A stretch of DNA of 64,000 nucleotides from JAIQFF01 sp963788505 (GCA_963788505.1 CAWBGY010000005.1:1364001-1428000), one strand, 5' to 3'; positions 25,305-35,727 are shown, counted from the first letter of the stretch. The notes: a model not told the origin generated them from the sequence alone. Numbers and translations: made by a program.

Positions 25305-27260
25305 GTGAAGCCCAGACTCCAGGTAGCTGCGGGACCTTTGGCAAACTCCATTTATTTTCTGACAGAAGGGGAAATCCGGATCGGACGAGATGCTTCCAAT
25401 TCGCTTCCGATCAGCGATCTTTCGCTTTCGCGCCGCCACTGCACGCTCATCCGCGAGGAGGGTAGTTACAAGCTTCGCGATCTTGAAAGCCGCAATGGAA
25501 CATTTGTGAACGGCGTCGTCGTTTCGGAGAAGCGGTTGAATCACGGAGACCAAATCTCGGCGGGAGAATCTGTTTTCAGGTTCCTGCTGAAAGATGACTC
25601 GGATGCGGCGGGCAACGAAGGCGTGGAGTTCGACGATAGCTTGACCCAGGCGACAGCCGAGATCCGGCCCCAGGACGTTCTCTACCTTCAACCCGAACGC
25701 ATTCTGAAAGAGCTGCCGGCGACTTCGCGGCTGGCGCGGAATCTTAACGCGCTGCTGAAAATCAGCGGGGTCGTCCATTCCATTTCTGACCTCGACCAAT
25801 TGCAGGCCCAGATCCTGCAGCTGATCTTTGAAGTAGTGCCGGCGGAGCGCGGCGCCATCCTGCTGAATGACAAGGGTGGCGAGAACTTTTCCTCCCTGTT
25901 CGCCTCTCCCGGGCCAGCCAAGGGGGGCGAACCGGTGCGCATAAGCCGCACCATCACTCGTCAGGTAATGGCCCAGGGGGTGGCAATCCTGGGAGCGGAT
26001 GTCCCCGCCAGCGGAGGATTGAGCGAAGTGGAAAGCCTGGTGAGCTTTCAAGTGCGCTCACTGCTGTGCGTGCCCCTGACCGTGTTTCAAAAAGTAATTG
26101 GCTGCATTTACCTGGACACCACCAGTCCCGGCACCCGTTTTGATAAAGACCACCTGGAACTGGTGGCCGGCATTGCGGGCATCTCCGCGGTGGCGTTGGA
26201 AAACTCGCGGCGGGTGTTATGGCTGGAGCAGGAAAATCTCCGCCTGGCGGCGGAAATCAATCTGCAGCACAACATGGTTGGCGAAAGCACCGCCATGAAA
26301 GAGGTGTACCGTTTCCTGTCGCGGGTGGCGCCCACGGAATCCACGGTTCTGGTGGGCGGCGAGAGCGGGACCGGAAAGGAACTGGTGGCGCGGGCCATTC
26401 ACCGCAACAGCCCGCGCGCCGGCCGGCCCTTTGTCACGATCAACTGTGCCGCCATTCCGGAGGGTCTGCTGGAGAGCGAGCTCTTCGGTTACGAGAGGGG
26501 CGCGTTTACCGGCGCGGCAGGCCAAAAAAAAGGCCGCCTGGAAATGGCGGATGGCGGCGTCGTGTTTCTGGACGAGATTGGGGAACTGGCGTCGGCATTA
26601 CAAGTCAAACTGCTGCGCGTGCTGCAGGAGCGCGAATTCGAGCGACTGGGCGGTTCCCGTCCGATTTCGGTCGACATTCGATTGATCGCCGCCACCAACA
26701 AGGATCTGGCAGCCGCGGTAAAGACCAGAACATTTCGCGAGGACCTTTATTACCGGCTGAACGTCGTGTCGCTGGTGCTGCCCGCGCTGCGCGAGCGTCT
26801 GGAAGACATTCCCGTTCTGGCGGAATATTTTGTCGCCAAGTTTGCCTCCAAATGCAAGGTAAGAGCCAAGAAGATTTCTCCCGAGGCCATGGCGGGGCTG
26901 ATGAATTACGACTGGCCCGGCAACGTGCGCGAGCTTGAAAACGCGATCGAACGGGCCCTGGTGTTGGGCGTCTCGGATACGATCCGCCCGGAAGACTTGC
27001 CCGAATCGGTTCTGGAAAAGGATCCAACGCCGGGTGGGCAGGAGGCCAAATATCACATGGCGGTGACGCAATTAAAAAAACATCTCATTCTCACCGCCCT
27101 GGAGGAAACCAAAGGCAACTACACCGAGGCGGCCCGAACCCTGGGAGTGCACGCAAATTATCTGCACCGGCTGGTCAGAAACCTGAACTTGCGCGCGTCG
27201 ATTCGTGCCTTCCCGATCCCACGCGGCGGCGCAGGAAGAGCAATGGACAGCCGGTTGTGA
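25305..27260 (+). CDS. FHA-GAF-sigma54 activator (Fis-type HTH)
   Basis: About 651 residues from GTG 25305 (start uncertain). The FHA domain at the N-terminus (IRIGRDASNSLPISDLSLSR, RNGTFVNG) should bind phosphothreonine. A GAF domain follows (residues about 150-300), then an AAA+ sigma-54 interaction domain with Walker A GESGTGK (352-358), the sigma-54-contacting loop GAFTGA (399-404) and Walker B VVFLDEIGE. A Fis-type helix-turn-helix ends the protein (NYTEAARTLGVHANYLHRLV). The family activates sigma-54 promoters; the FHA input suggests control by a Ser/Thr kinase rather than a histidine kinase. The target genes are not evident. Confidence 0.93.
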   Translation: MKPRLQVAAGPLANSIYFLTEGEIRIGRDASNSLPISDLSLSRRHCTLIREEGSYKLRDLESRNGTFVNGVVVSEKRLNHGDQISAGESVFRFLLKDDSDAAGNEGVEFDDSLTQATAEIRPQDVLYLQPERILKELPATSRLARNLNALLKISGVVHSISDLDQLQAQILQLIFEVVPAERGAILLNDKGGENFSSLFASPGPAKGGEPVRISRTITRQVMAQGVAILGADVPASGGLSEVESLVSFQVRSLLCVPLTVFQKVIGCIYLDTTSPGTRFDKDHLELVAGIAGISAVALENSRRVLWLEQENLRLAAEINLQHNMVGESTAMKEVYRFLSRVAPTESTVLVGGESGTGKELVARAIHRNSPRAGRPFVTINCAAIPEGLLESELFGYERGAFTGAAGQKKGRLEMADGGVVFLDEIGELASALQVKLLRVLQEREFERLGGSRPISVDIRLIAATNKDLAAAVKTRTFREDLYYRLNVVSLVLPALRERLEDIPVLAEYFVAKFASKCKVRAKKISPEAMAGLMNYDWPGNVRELENAIERALVLGVSDTIRPEDLPESVLEKDPTPGGQEAKYHMAVTQLKKHLILTALEETKGNYTEAARTLGVHANYLHRLVRNLNLRASIRAFPIPRGGAGRAMDSRL

Positions 27261-27366
27261 TGTCGGGGCTGGGCGCGAAAGGATTTTCGACGGATGGGTG
27301 GTCGAGACCGACTCAGCTAATTTCTCTGCGGGCAAAACATGAGATCTTTATGATTCCTGCCCAGCC

Positions 27367-28314
27367 TCAAGGCAGCTTAAGGGTCAACAGGGTGGCTGGA
27401 TTTATGTAGATGCCTTCCCAGCGTACCGCAAAGTGAAGATGAGGCCCCGTAGCCCGGCCCGTGCCTCCGCTGAGTCCGATCTCTTGTCCCCGCGCAATCC
27501 GCTCCCCGTGCTTTACTTTGACTTCTGAAAGGTGGAGATAAAGGGTCAGCAGTCCCTGCCCGTGATCGAGCACCACGCAATTGCCCTCGAAATATAACGG
27601 GCCAGCCAGCAGAACGGTCCCCGCATTGGCAGCCGCGACGGGAGTACCGGTCGGGACAGCGTAGTCCAGCCCCTGGTGCATGCTTTGCACCTTGCCGTTA
27701 AAAGTCCGCCGGGTACCGAAGATGTCGGAAACTGCGGCCTCGACCGGCGGACGAAACTTCCCCGACCACTCCCGCTCCGGGTCCGTGTGGTGAAACACGT
27801 CTTGCTTGACCGTTTTGTCCTGGCGAATGCGTTCCAGTTGCTCTTTGCTGGGTTGGGTGTATTGCTTGGCCACGGTTACCGCGATGCTGGGATATTTCGC
27901 GGCTCGAACCATGATTTTTCGGGAAAAAGAGATCTCTGCCGCCCGGGACGTCGTTCCCTTCAGCTCCAGGCTGTAGGTGCCGGGGCGCGTTTGCAGACTC
28001 ACGCCCGCGATCCCATACCAGGCTTTACTGGCCGCGTCGTAAGAAAACAAGACTTCGTGTTCGAGCCACGTTGCGGAAAGACTCGTAAGCCGTACCGGCG
28101 GCGCGACTGTAAACAGGACGGGAGCCCCGTTTACCAATGATGCCGGTTGCCAGCGGGTGGCCCAGGCTTTCGTGGCACCGGCTTTCGTGGCGCCGATCTT
28201 CGCGGTTGCGGATGGCGTTGTTTCGCCAGGGACAAGGGATGGCACGGCCAGCATGAGCAAGGTAAGCAGCAGACAGCGCCAGATAGCGGTAAGCAACAAT
28301 TCACACGACTCCAT
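27367..28314 (-). CDS. M23-family (LytM) metallopeptidase, secreted
   Basis: 315 residues from ATG 28314, with a signal-like hydrophobic N-terminus (LLLTAIWRCLLLTLLMLAVP). The C-terminal LytM domain has its zinc ligands: MHQGLDYAVPTGTPV (H, D) and TGPHLHFAVRW (HxH), with HLSEVKVKHGERIARGQ between, so it is probably active rather than a degenerate EnvC-like activator. The middle region is beta-rich and Ig-like (APPVRLTSLSATWLEHEVLF). It should cut peptidoglycan cross-bridges in the periplasm. It is convergent with the sigma-54 activator gene. Confidence 0.9.
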   Translation of the reverse strand: MESCELLLTAIWRCLLLTLLMLAVPSLVPGETTPSATAKIGATKAGATKAWATRWQPASLVNGAPVLFTVAPPVRLTSLSATWLEHEVLFSYDAASKAWYGIAGVSLQTRPGTYSLELKGTTSRAAEISFSRKIMVRAAKYPSIAVTVAKQYTQPSKEQLERIRQDKTVKQDVFHHTDPEREWSGKFRPPVEAAVSDIFGTRRTFNGKVQSMHQGLDYAVPTGTPVAAANAGTVLLAGPLYFEGNCVVLDHGQGLLTLYLHLSEVKVKHGERIARGQEIGLSGGTGRATGPHLHFAVRWEGIYINPATLLTLKLP

Positions 28315-28379
28315 TACCAGCCTAGCATCTCCAGGGAGATTCAAGAGTCACAATTCGCAGCCGAACCCCTGTGTAAACC

Positions 28380-28766
28380 CTACTGCCGGCTGGGAATGAA
28401 ATCCAACTGGACTTCCGTGGTAGTGGGGTGTTCGGCGGGAGCATATTTCCACTGCTTGACTGCCAGCGTAGCCGCATCCACCAGAATCGGATTGCCGCCG
28501 ATGGGCGAGATTCTCCCGACTGACCCGTTGGGAGTTATCGAAATGGTCAGGCGGACGATTCCGCCGATCGCGTTCTGCTTCAATTCACGGGGATACTTGG
28601 GAGCGACCTTGTAGACCAGTTTACGCAGGCTCGGAGTGTTTTGCGCCTCGATGGAAGTCGTCGAGAGTACGGCCAGCATGATCACGCCCAGCCCGATGCG
28701 GGTCAGGCACGTGCGGCGGACTGACCATGCTGTCTTCGATGGGCCCACGGCAATCCAAATCCTCAA
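28380..28766 (-). CDS. TonB C-terminal-domain protein
   Basis: 128 residues. A single N-terminal hydrophobic segment (GLGVIMLAVLSTTSIEAQ) could be a signal peptide. The remainder is a TonB-C domain: KVAPKYPRELKQNAIGGIVR, then TISITPNGSVGRISPIGGNP and VKQWKYAPAEHPTT, following the P-x-Y-P...G-x-V...W-x-F/Y pattern. There is no long Pro-rich spacer, so it is not a canonical inner-membrane-to-OM TonB. It may act in the periplasm. The start is TTG at 28766 or an internal GTG at 28748. It lies 65 bases upstream of the M23 gene on the same strand. Confidence 0.8.
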   Translation of the reverse strand: MRIWIAVGPSKTAWSVRRTCLTRIGLGVIMLAVLSTTSIEAQNTPSLRKLVYKVAPKYPRELKQNAIGGIVRLTISITPNGSVGRISPIGGNPILVDAATLAVKQWKYAPAEHPTTTEVQLDFIPSRQ

Positions 28767-29062
28767 ACTGAAATCGAGACGCGATCTTGCGAGAGTAGGA
28801 AATTAGTCATCCCTGGGCAAGTTACCGATGTAACAGTTTTCATCTTGCTTGCAAGGTCCCGTCGAGGCCGGCGGAAGCGCGCGGGGGAGAGCAGATGCTC
28901 CGCATCAAGAAAGAAAACCCCCTGGATGACAACTAGTATCTTTCTGCTATTGCTCCAGTGCCCACGTACTCGTACATTTCTCCGCAATCTTCCGGCGCAG
29001 GTCCGGCGGATCTAGCGGAACTGACGCCCGGAGCGCTTACGACCCAGATCAAGGAGCCGTAC

Positions 29063-30640
29063 ATGAGACCAGGAGCAAAAGTGTATGTAAGCGCGGTTGT
29101 CTTTCTGGTGGGGGTTGCACAAATCGCAGGACAGCAGGCCCGGTCAGCGGTACAGCAAACGTCAGCTTTGACGCAACCGGGCGAAGTCCCTGCCCCAGCA
29201 GCTTCGGCGCCAGGGCCGAGGCCAGCGCAAGCGACACATCCCCCCTCGGCACAACCCCAAAAGCATAAGCTCGGTCCCTTCGAAATTACGATTAACTGGC
29301 GCACGCGCGCGGAAGGTTGGAACTGGTTCGAGGGCCCCGCTGGAAACAGCGATTATCCTCTGTGGCATTCGTTGCTGCGCATCGGCATCGGCCAGACCAG
29401 GGAACGCCTCGACTGGTTCGCAGAAATGGAACAACCGTCCATTCTTGGGCTCCCGAACGACGCCGTGGTTGCGCCCCCCCAGGGTCAGCTGGGCCTGGGA
29501 GGGTCCTACTATGCCGCCAACAACAATCAGGCGAACAACGCCAGCGTGTTCTTGAAGCAGGCCTTCGTGGACTTCAAGCACCTCGGACCAACGCGGGTGA
29601 AACTGGGGCGCTTCGAGTATTTCGACGGCACCGAAGTGAAACCCACAGACCCGATGCTGGCGGCCGTGGTGCAGGGCCGGATCGCGCACCGACTGATTTC
29701 CAATTTCGGATTCACCGCGGTGCAGCGGACCTTTGACGGAGGTCAGTTCTCCCTGAATTCCGGGCGGAACAATTTCACTTTTTTCAGCGCTCGACCAACG
29801 GCGGGAATCCTTCAGACTGACGGGATGCCCGAGCTTGACATCGAGGTTTACTACGGCGCGTTCACTCGGTCCATGAACACGCCGCACGGCGCGGCGCAAT
29901 TACGTGTGTTCGCCTTGGGCTACGTGGATGACCGCAATACCATACTGAAGACCGACAACCGTCCGGTGCCGGCCCGCACCGCGGACCTGAACAAGGTTCA
30001 ACTCGCCACCTACGGCGCCAACTATGCGCAGGTGATCAATACTACGGGCGCCGGCAAATTCGATTTTCTGGTTTGGGGCGTTTTCCAGGGCGGTTCCTGG
30101 GGCACTCTCACCCAACGGGCAGGCGCGTTTGTGGGGGAACTCGGATGGCAACCCGCAGTGAACCACCTTAAGCCCTGGTTGAGCGCCGGCTATTCTTTTG
30201 GAAGCGGCGACGGAAATCCCAACGACTCGACCCACGGCACTTTTTTCCAGGTCTTGACCACGCCGCGCCAATATGCGCGATTTCCCTTCTACAACATGAT
30301 GAACAATGAGGATTTCTACGCCACCCTCAACCTCAAACCAGCCTCGAAACTTGCTCTCCGTAGCGAGGCGCACGCGCTCCGGCTGGCCAACGCCGCCGAT
30401 CTCTGGTATCTGGGCGGCGGTGCATTTCAACCGAAGACCTTTGGATATACGGGCCGCCCCAGCAACAACTTCCGCGGCTTGGGCAACGTTTGGGACATCA
30501 GCGCCGACTACCAGCTCACCAAATCCTTCAGTACGTCTCTGTATTACGGGCATGCCTGGGGCAAGAGCGTGATTGCGAAGCTCTATCCCAAGGATGCAAA
30601 CGGGCAGTTCGCGTACCTGGAAACCAACTTTCATTTCTAA
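29063..30640 (+). CDS. outer-membrane beta-barrel, alginate-export/porin-like
   Basis: About 525 residues from ATG 29063, with AAGGAG upstream. Signal peptide (KVYVSAVVFLVGVAQIAGQQ), then a Pro/Ala/Gln-rich linker, then a barrel with alternating aromatic strands: FEITINWRTRAEGWNWFEG, RVKLGRFEYFDGTEV, DIEVYYGAFTRS, ending with an aromatic residue (YLETNFHF), the usual OM-assembly signal. The R-x-R-x-E opening and G-R-x-E/D-x...Y-x-G pattern match the alginate_exp family, a group of 16-18-strand porins. Substrate unknown. The stop is at 30638. Confidence 0.8.
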   Translation: MRPGAKVYVSAVVFLVGVAQIAGQQARSAVQQTSALTQPGEVPAPAASAPGPRPAQATHPPSAQPQKHKLGPFEITINWRTRAEGWNWFEGPAGNSDYPLWHSLLRIGIGQTRERLDWFAEMEQPSILGLPNDAVVAPPQGQLGLGGSYYAANNNQANNASVFLKQAFVDFKHLGPTRVKLGRFEYFDGTEVKPTDPMLAAVVQGRIAHRLISNFGFTAVQRTFDGGQFSLNSGRNNFTFFSARPTAGILQTDGMPELDIEVYYGAFTRSMNTPHGAAQLRVFALGYVDDRNTILKTDNRPVPARTADLNKVQLATYGANYAQVINTTGAGKFDFLVWGVFQGGSWGTLTQRAGAFVGELGWQPAVNHLKPWLSAGYSFGSGDGNPNDSTHGTFFQVLTTPRQYARFPFYNMMNNEDFYATLNLKPASKLALRSEAHALRLANAADLWYLGGGAFQPKTFGYTGRPSNNFRGLGNVWDISADYQLTKSFSTSLYYGHAWGKSVIAKLYPKDANGQFAYLETNFHF

Positions 30641-30792
30641 CCCGGGCGGCAATCACGATCGGGTCCACTGGCCGCTGCTCCGGTGAGCGAGCAAACCGGC
30701 CTGCCGCCCTGGATCCTCTTGCTCACTGAAGTGCTCCTGCCGTCCTTTCCAGTTTTGCATTTCGCATTCGATGTTATCTTTGTGGCATATCC

Positions 30793-32220
30793 ATGGACAT
30801 TCTCCAGCACCTTTTCGAGCGGCACTTTCACGTGCCCGTGGAGCAACTGCAGCCGCTACAGGGGAAACTCGGCGGTTCCGGGCGAAAGATCATCCGCCTG
30901 ACGGGCGGACCGTGCAGCGCGATTGGCATTCTGTATGACGTACGCGAAGAGAACGTCGCTTTCCTCGAATTTTCCCGGCATTTTCGCCGCCACGGCCTGC
31001 CGGTACCGGAGATTTATGGAGAGGACCTGGAACAGGGCGCCTATCTCGAAGAAGACCTGGGCAGCACAACACTGTTCGAGTTTCTCTCTGACCATCGCGC
31101 CGGCAAGGACATCGCTCCGGCGGCGATCGAAGCCTATCGCAAGGTCATAGCGCTGCTGCCCCGGTTCCAGGTCGAGGCGGGTCGCGACTTGAATTACAAG
31201 GTCTGCTATCCGCGCGGCAGTTTTGATCGCCAGTCCATCTCCTGGGACTTGAATTACTTCAAGTATTACTTCCTTCGCCTGGCCGGCATTCCCTTTAATG
31301 AACAAGCGTTGGAAGACGATTTTGGCCGGTTGACGAAATTTCTGTTGAGCGCCGGTCACGATTATTTTCTCTACCGGGATTTCCAGTCCCGCAACATCAT
31401 GTGGCGCAACGGGCAACCGTTTTTTCTGGATTACCAGGGCGGCCGCAAAGGCGCGCTGCAGTATGACGTAGCTTCCCTGCTGTACGACGCCAAGGCCGAT
31501 CTACCCCCCGAACTGCGCCAGGCGCTGCTCGATCACTATCTCGACACGCTTGCCGGCTTCGTCAACCTGGATCGCGAAGTGTTCATGCAGCACTACTATG
31601 CCTACGTTTACGTGCGCATCATGCAGGCCCTGGGAGCATACGGGTTTCGCGGCTTTTATGAGCGCAAAGCCCATTTTTTGCAGAGCGTGCCGTACGCTCT
31701 GAAGAACCTGCGCTGGCTGCTGCACAACGTCGCGCTGCCCATCGCATTGCCCACGCTGATGGGCGCGTTCAACAGCATGCTGGGTTCGGAAAAACTGCAG
31801 AACCTGGCTTCCGACGCGGAGACTCTGGTGGTGCGGATTTTCAGTTTTTCGTTTCATCGCGGCTGGCCAAAAGACGAGACCGGGAATGGCGGCGGGTTTG
31901 TCTTCGATGGACGCAGTCTGCCCAACCCCGGGCGCGAAGAGCGCTTCAAGGCGCTGACCGGCCGCGACGCGCCGGTGATCGACTATTTGAATCAGCAGCC
32001 AAGCGTGCACCAGTTTCTGGCCGGCGTCCTTTCGCTGGTGGATGCCAGCGTGAGCGAGTATCAGCGGCGCGGTTTCAAGAACCTTATGGTGTCGTTTGGC
32101 TGCACCGGCGGGCAACATCGCTCGGTCTATCTGGCGGAACAATTGGCGACGCGTCTGCGTGGCCGCAATGGAGTCGAGGTGGTGGTGCGGCACCGCGAAC
32201 TGGAGACGCTGGGCGCATGA
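30793..32220 (+). CDS. AmgK-like sugar kinase fused to a RapZ C-terminal domain
   Basis: 475 residues with two domains. Residues 1-340 are an aminoglycoside-phosphotransferase-like kinase related to cell-wall-sugar kinase AmgK: the catalytic loop is LYRDFQSRNIMW (D196, N201) and the metal aspartate D213 is in FLDYQGG. Residues 347-475 match the C-terminal domain of RapZ: FVFDGRSLPNPG, DAPVIDYLNQQP, GCTGGQHRS (436-444) and VVVRHRELE. In E. coli that domain binds glucosamine-6-phosphate and an sRNA. The gene overlaps a MurU-like nucleotidyltransferase by four bases, so a MurNAc/GlcNAc recycling role is likely. The fusion's regulatory meaning is inferred. Confidence 0.88.
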   Translation: MDILQHLFERHFHVPVEQLQPLQGKLGGSGRKIIRLTGGPCSAIGILYDVREENVAFLEFSRHFRRHGLPVPEIYGEDLEQGAYLEEDLGSTTLFEFLSDHRAGKDIAPAAIEAYRKVIALLPRFQVEAGRDLNYKVCYPRGSFDRQSISWDLNYFKYYFLRLAGIPFNEQALEDDFGRLTKFLLSAGHDYFLYRDFQSRNIMWRNGQPFFLDYQGGRKGALQYDVASLLYDAKADLPPELRQALLDHYLDTLAGFVNLDREVFMQHYYAYVYVRIMQALGAYGFRGFYERKAHFLQSVPYALKNLRWLLHNVALPIALPTLMGAFNSMLGSEKLQNLASDAETLVVRIFSFSFHRGWPKDETGNGGGFVFDGRSLPNPGREERFKALTGRDAPVIDYLNQQPSVHQFLAGVLSLVDASVSEYQRRGFKNLMVSFGCTGGQHRSVYLAEQLATRLRGRNGVEVVVRHRELETLGA

Positions 32221-32966
32221 AAGCGATGGTTCTGGCGGCCGGCCTCGGGACCCGATTGCGGCCTCTCACTGATGACCGCCCCAAGGCGCTGGTGGAAGTC
32301 GCCGGCCGCACCCTGCTCGAGATTACGCTGTCCCGCTTGCGTACCTTTGGGGTCCGCGAAGTGATCATCAACACGCATCACTTTGCCGACATGATTCTCG
32401 AGTATCTCAAGGCAAACCAGAATTTCGGCATGCAAATCGAGATCTCCCGTGAAGACCCGCTTCTCGACACCGGCGGAGGCTTGAAAAAGGCGGGACATTT
32501 TTTTCTCAGGGATTCCAGCCCTCCGGAAGAGCCGTTCCTGTTGCACAATGTCGACGTCATCAGCACGATCGATTTGGGACGCATGCAGCAATTTCATACC
32601 GGGAACCATGCCCTGGCCACGCTCGCGGTGCAAGACCGCAAAACTTCCCGCTACCTGCTGTTCGACGAGCGCCTGCAGCTTTGCGGCCGACGCTCCGGGC
32701 GCGATGGGGAACTTGAACTGGTTCAACCGTCCTTGCAGACGCAGGCGCTGGCGTTTGCCGGCATCCACGTAATTTCGCCTCGTCTCATCCCGATGATGGT
32801 GGAAGAAGGGATTTTCTCCGTCATCGCCTCCTACCTTCGTCTGGCCGGCCAGGGTGAGAAAATACTCGCGTTTCGGGCGGATGAATACTACTGGCGCGAT
32901 CTCGGCAGGCCGGACGATTTGAGGCAGGTGGCTCGGGATTTAGAGCAAAAGATTCTTTTGCAGTGA
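32217..32966 (+). CDS. MurU-like NDP-sugar nucleotidyltransferase
   Basis: 249 residues. GT-A-type nucleotidyltransferase: the signature MVLAAGLGTRLRPLTDDRPK carries the G-x-G-T-R-x-x-P-x-T...PK motif, followed by LLHNVDVIS (metal Asp in place of the more usual N-x-D) and YYWRDLGRPDDL near the C-terminus. Length and pattern match MurU (MurNAc-1-P uridylyltransferase) more than RmlA or GalU. ATGA overlap with the kinase gene implies coupled translation. Together the pair would convert MurNAc to UDP-MurNAc, bypassing MurA/MurB. The exact sugar is not proven. Confidence 0.85.
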   Translation: MKAMVLAAGLGTRLRPLTDDRPKALVEVAGRTLLEITLSRLRTFGVREVIINTHHFADMILEYLKANQNFGMQIEISREDPLLDTGGGLKKAGHFFLRDSSPPEEPFLLHNVDVISTIDLGRMQQFHTGNHALATLAVQDRKTSRYLLFDERLQLCGRRSGRDGELELVQPSLQTQALAFAGIHVISPRLIPMMVEEGIFSVIASYLRLAGQGEKILAFRADEYYWRDLGRPDDLRQVARDLEQKILLQ

Positions 32967-33016
32967 GCCGTGGTTTCGTTTGTGGCTCTAGTTCGACGTG
33001 CGGGAAATCCGGTGGC

Positions 33017-35727
33017 TCAGCGCGCGGCTGCAGCCTTGCCAGCCACCAGACCAAATCCTCTGCTGCGGGCGCTACTCTCCAATTCAGCCAGCTCGGTTTG
33101 CGACGCCGCTCCATGTCCTGACTTTTTCTGCCATTCCGCGAGCAGCAGCCGGGCTTCAAATTCAGTGCCCACGAATCCATGCTTGCGGGCCTCCTCCAGG
33201 ATCTTTTCCAATTGGGCCCGGGACAATTCGGGTCGTTCCGAGGTCAGGAGCACGCGCGCCAGCGCCAGATCGAACTGCAGGCGGAGCTGCCGATTCTGGC
33301 TCTGCGCGGCCAACGGCTTCGCGCCTTCAATCTCCTTTTTGACATCGTCATGCTTACCCTCCGCCAGCAGGGCCTGGGTCAGCATGATGCTGGCAGCCAA
33401 TTCGTCGTCGGTTGCCTGTTCCCGATGGAACTGTTCCTTGCATTTCCGCATCTCAGCCTCGGCCGCGGTCGCGTGGCCCTCTTCGATGGCCAGGCGAGCC
33501 AGGGCGACCTGGGTCTCGGCTGCCGCTTGTTTTTCGCCCGCCCGGTCGCGCAGCGCCAGCGATTCCTCATAGGATTTGCGAGCGGCCGCAAGGTCCCCAC
33601 GATCAGTGAAAACGTCTCCCAGTCCGGTCAGCACATACGCCGTCGCGTCTTTGTCGTCGACTTCCTGTGCCGTCGCTTTGGCCTGCTGATACGTGGTCTC
33701 CGCCGACTGCAGATCGCCCCGCTGACGGGACAAATCTCCCAGGTTGTTCAGAGACAGCGCCACTCCACTCTTGTCTTCGACCGCCTGGAAAATGGGGATC
33801 GACTGCTCCAGCAGCTTCTTGGCTTCAGCCAGGTTCCCTCGCGTGAGGTCCGCGCTGCCGAGGTTACTCAAAACCGTCGCGACGCCATCCAGGTTGCCAA
33901 TCTGGCGAAATTCCTCGCTCGCCCGGCGCCACATTTTTTCGGCCCGGGCCATGTCTCCCTGCTGGTAATAGGTGCCGGCGAGGTTGTTCAGCATCATGGC
34001 CTCGCCGTTCATGTCTCCGGCCGCCATGGAACTCTGCAGCGCAATTTGACATTCGCGAATCGTGTCCGCGGAGGCTTCGATGGACACCGCCTGCTGGCAA
34101 AGAATTCCATAAGTGCGGCCGACCAGCACATGCGATCCCTGGGCGCTGGCCTTGTCGATGGCGCGCTGGGCCGCGTTCCGCGCTTTCGTAAAGTCCGTGC
34201 CGATCAGCGCGGAAGCCTCCACCATGTCGATACGCGCATCGTCTCCGGCCGGCGGAGGCAGATGGCGGAGCGTCTCCAGCGTATGCAGCGCGTCAGCTGG
34301 CCTGATGTAGATCTGCGCCGAAGCCAGCAACAGGCCGTAATCGAGGCGATCCGGAAAGAGATGGAATAGAGTCTGGTAGGCCTCGACTGTTTTTGGCCAG
34401 TCGGCAATCGAGCGGCGATACTGTCCTTCGACCAGCAATTGCTCTTCCTGCGGGAGATGCTGCGACAGTTCGAGGGCCCGCTGCGCTTCGGTCCGTGCCT
34501 TCTTTTCGTAGCCCAGATGCCACCACGCTTCGGAAAGCGCGGAATGCGACAAGGGATAGCTGGGGTCGGCGGCAACCGCCTTGACCAGCAGGTCGCGAGC
34601 CCGCAGAAAATCGAAGGCCCACAACTGGGCGCGGCCCTCGGCATACAATCGCACCGCTTCTTGATTGGACGGCAGCGAAGCCCGTGCGGCGCTCACGGCT
34701 GCCGCAGACACAGACTTCACCCCCAGGCTCTGCCGCAACTCAACCCCGGCTTGGGCCGCCAGTTCGAACAGCTTGTCCTCGCTGCCGGTCAGGGCCTCCT
34801 CGGCAATGGTTTCTCCGCCCGCGGTGTCCTGCAGCCGAATGTCCAGGCGCAGGCGATTCTCCGTCTTGCCCGGCAGCAAGGTGTAGGCGCCAAGCACCAC
34901 AACATCCGCCCCCGGGTTCTTCCGCAACCTTTCCAGAGTGGCCTTGGCCAGGGTGTCCTCATCGGCCAGAGGCAGCTCGCGTTTGGCGCGGGCCACGTCT
35001 TCTCCCGGGACCAGGCGGAGCCCGCCGCCGGCTGCCAGTTCCGTGCTCAACATTTCGGTAAACGCCATCGAGAGCCAATTGTCGTCCGCACGCCCCGCCA
35101 GGTTGCGGAAACCCAGCACGGCCACCGCGCGGCGGGGCCGTATGCGGGCCATGGCTCCGTAGTCTCGACCTTGGCCGCGGATCGTCGCGGATTGGATCGG
35201 AATTCGTACATGGTAATTCCGACCATCAGCAGGACCAGGCTGGCAACGATCCAATAGCGGCCGCGAGAGGCAGCCCCCGCCGTGCGGGTTGGTAGCGGAA
35301 CCGTGCCCGGAAGATTTCCCGCCCGTTGCTCGAATGCCAACGCCTTATCGTCTGATCCCTTATCAAAATCCGCCGGTTCACCGGGTTCCTGGGCCGTGAC
35401 CGAAGCCAAGAAGCGGTAGCCCCTGCGCGGCACGGTCTCGACGTAGCGGGGGGCATCGGCGTCGTCGCGCAACGCCTCGCGCAATTTTCGTACCGCCACC
35501 CCCAGGCTGTTGTCGAATTCGACGAACGTATCCTCGGGCCACAACCGCTGCCGCACTTCTTCCCGGGTCACGATTTCGCCCGGCCGCTCCACCAGCAGGA
35601 CCAATAAGCGCAGGGGTAGGTCCTGCAGCTTCACGCGAGAGCCGCTGCGCGAAAGCTTCCCTTGGGATGGGTCCACCTCGAACGGACCAAACCGATAGCG
35701 AACGCCTTTTAGGGCCGAGTTGCTCAT
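33017..35727 (-). pseudogene. winged-helix / TolB-like / TPR regulator with a frameshift
   Basis: The N-terminal part starts at ATG 35727 and has an OmpR/CadC-type winged helix (YRFGPFEVDPSQGKLSRSG, TREEVRQRLWPEDTFVEFDN, RYVETVPRRGYRF) and one membrane helix (YWIVASLVLLMVGITMYEF). The rest, in another frame, begins PRRAVAVLGFRNLAGR (TolB/FlgO-like) and continues through about ten TPRs to 33017. The frames change between about 35110 and 35180, near a CGGGGCC run; one base would repair it. Acidobacteria have many intact genes of this layout, so this is one gene broken in vivo or by a sequencing error. About 900 residues if repaired. Confidence 0.8.
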
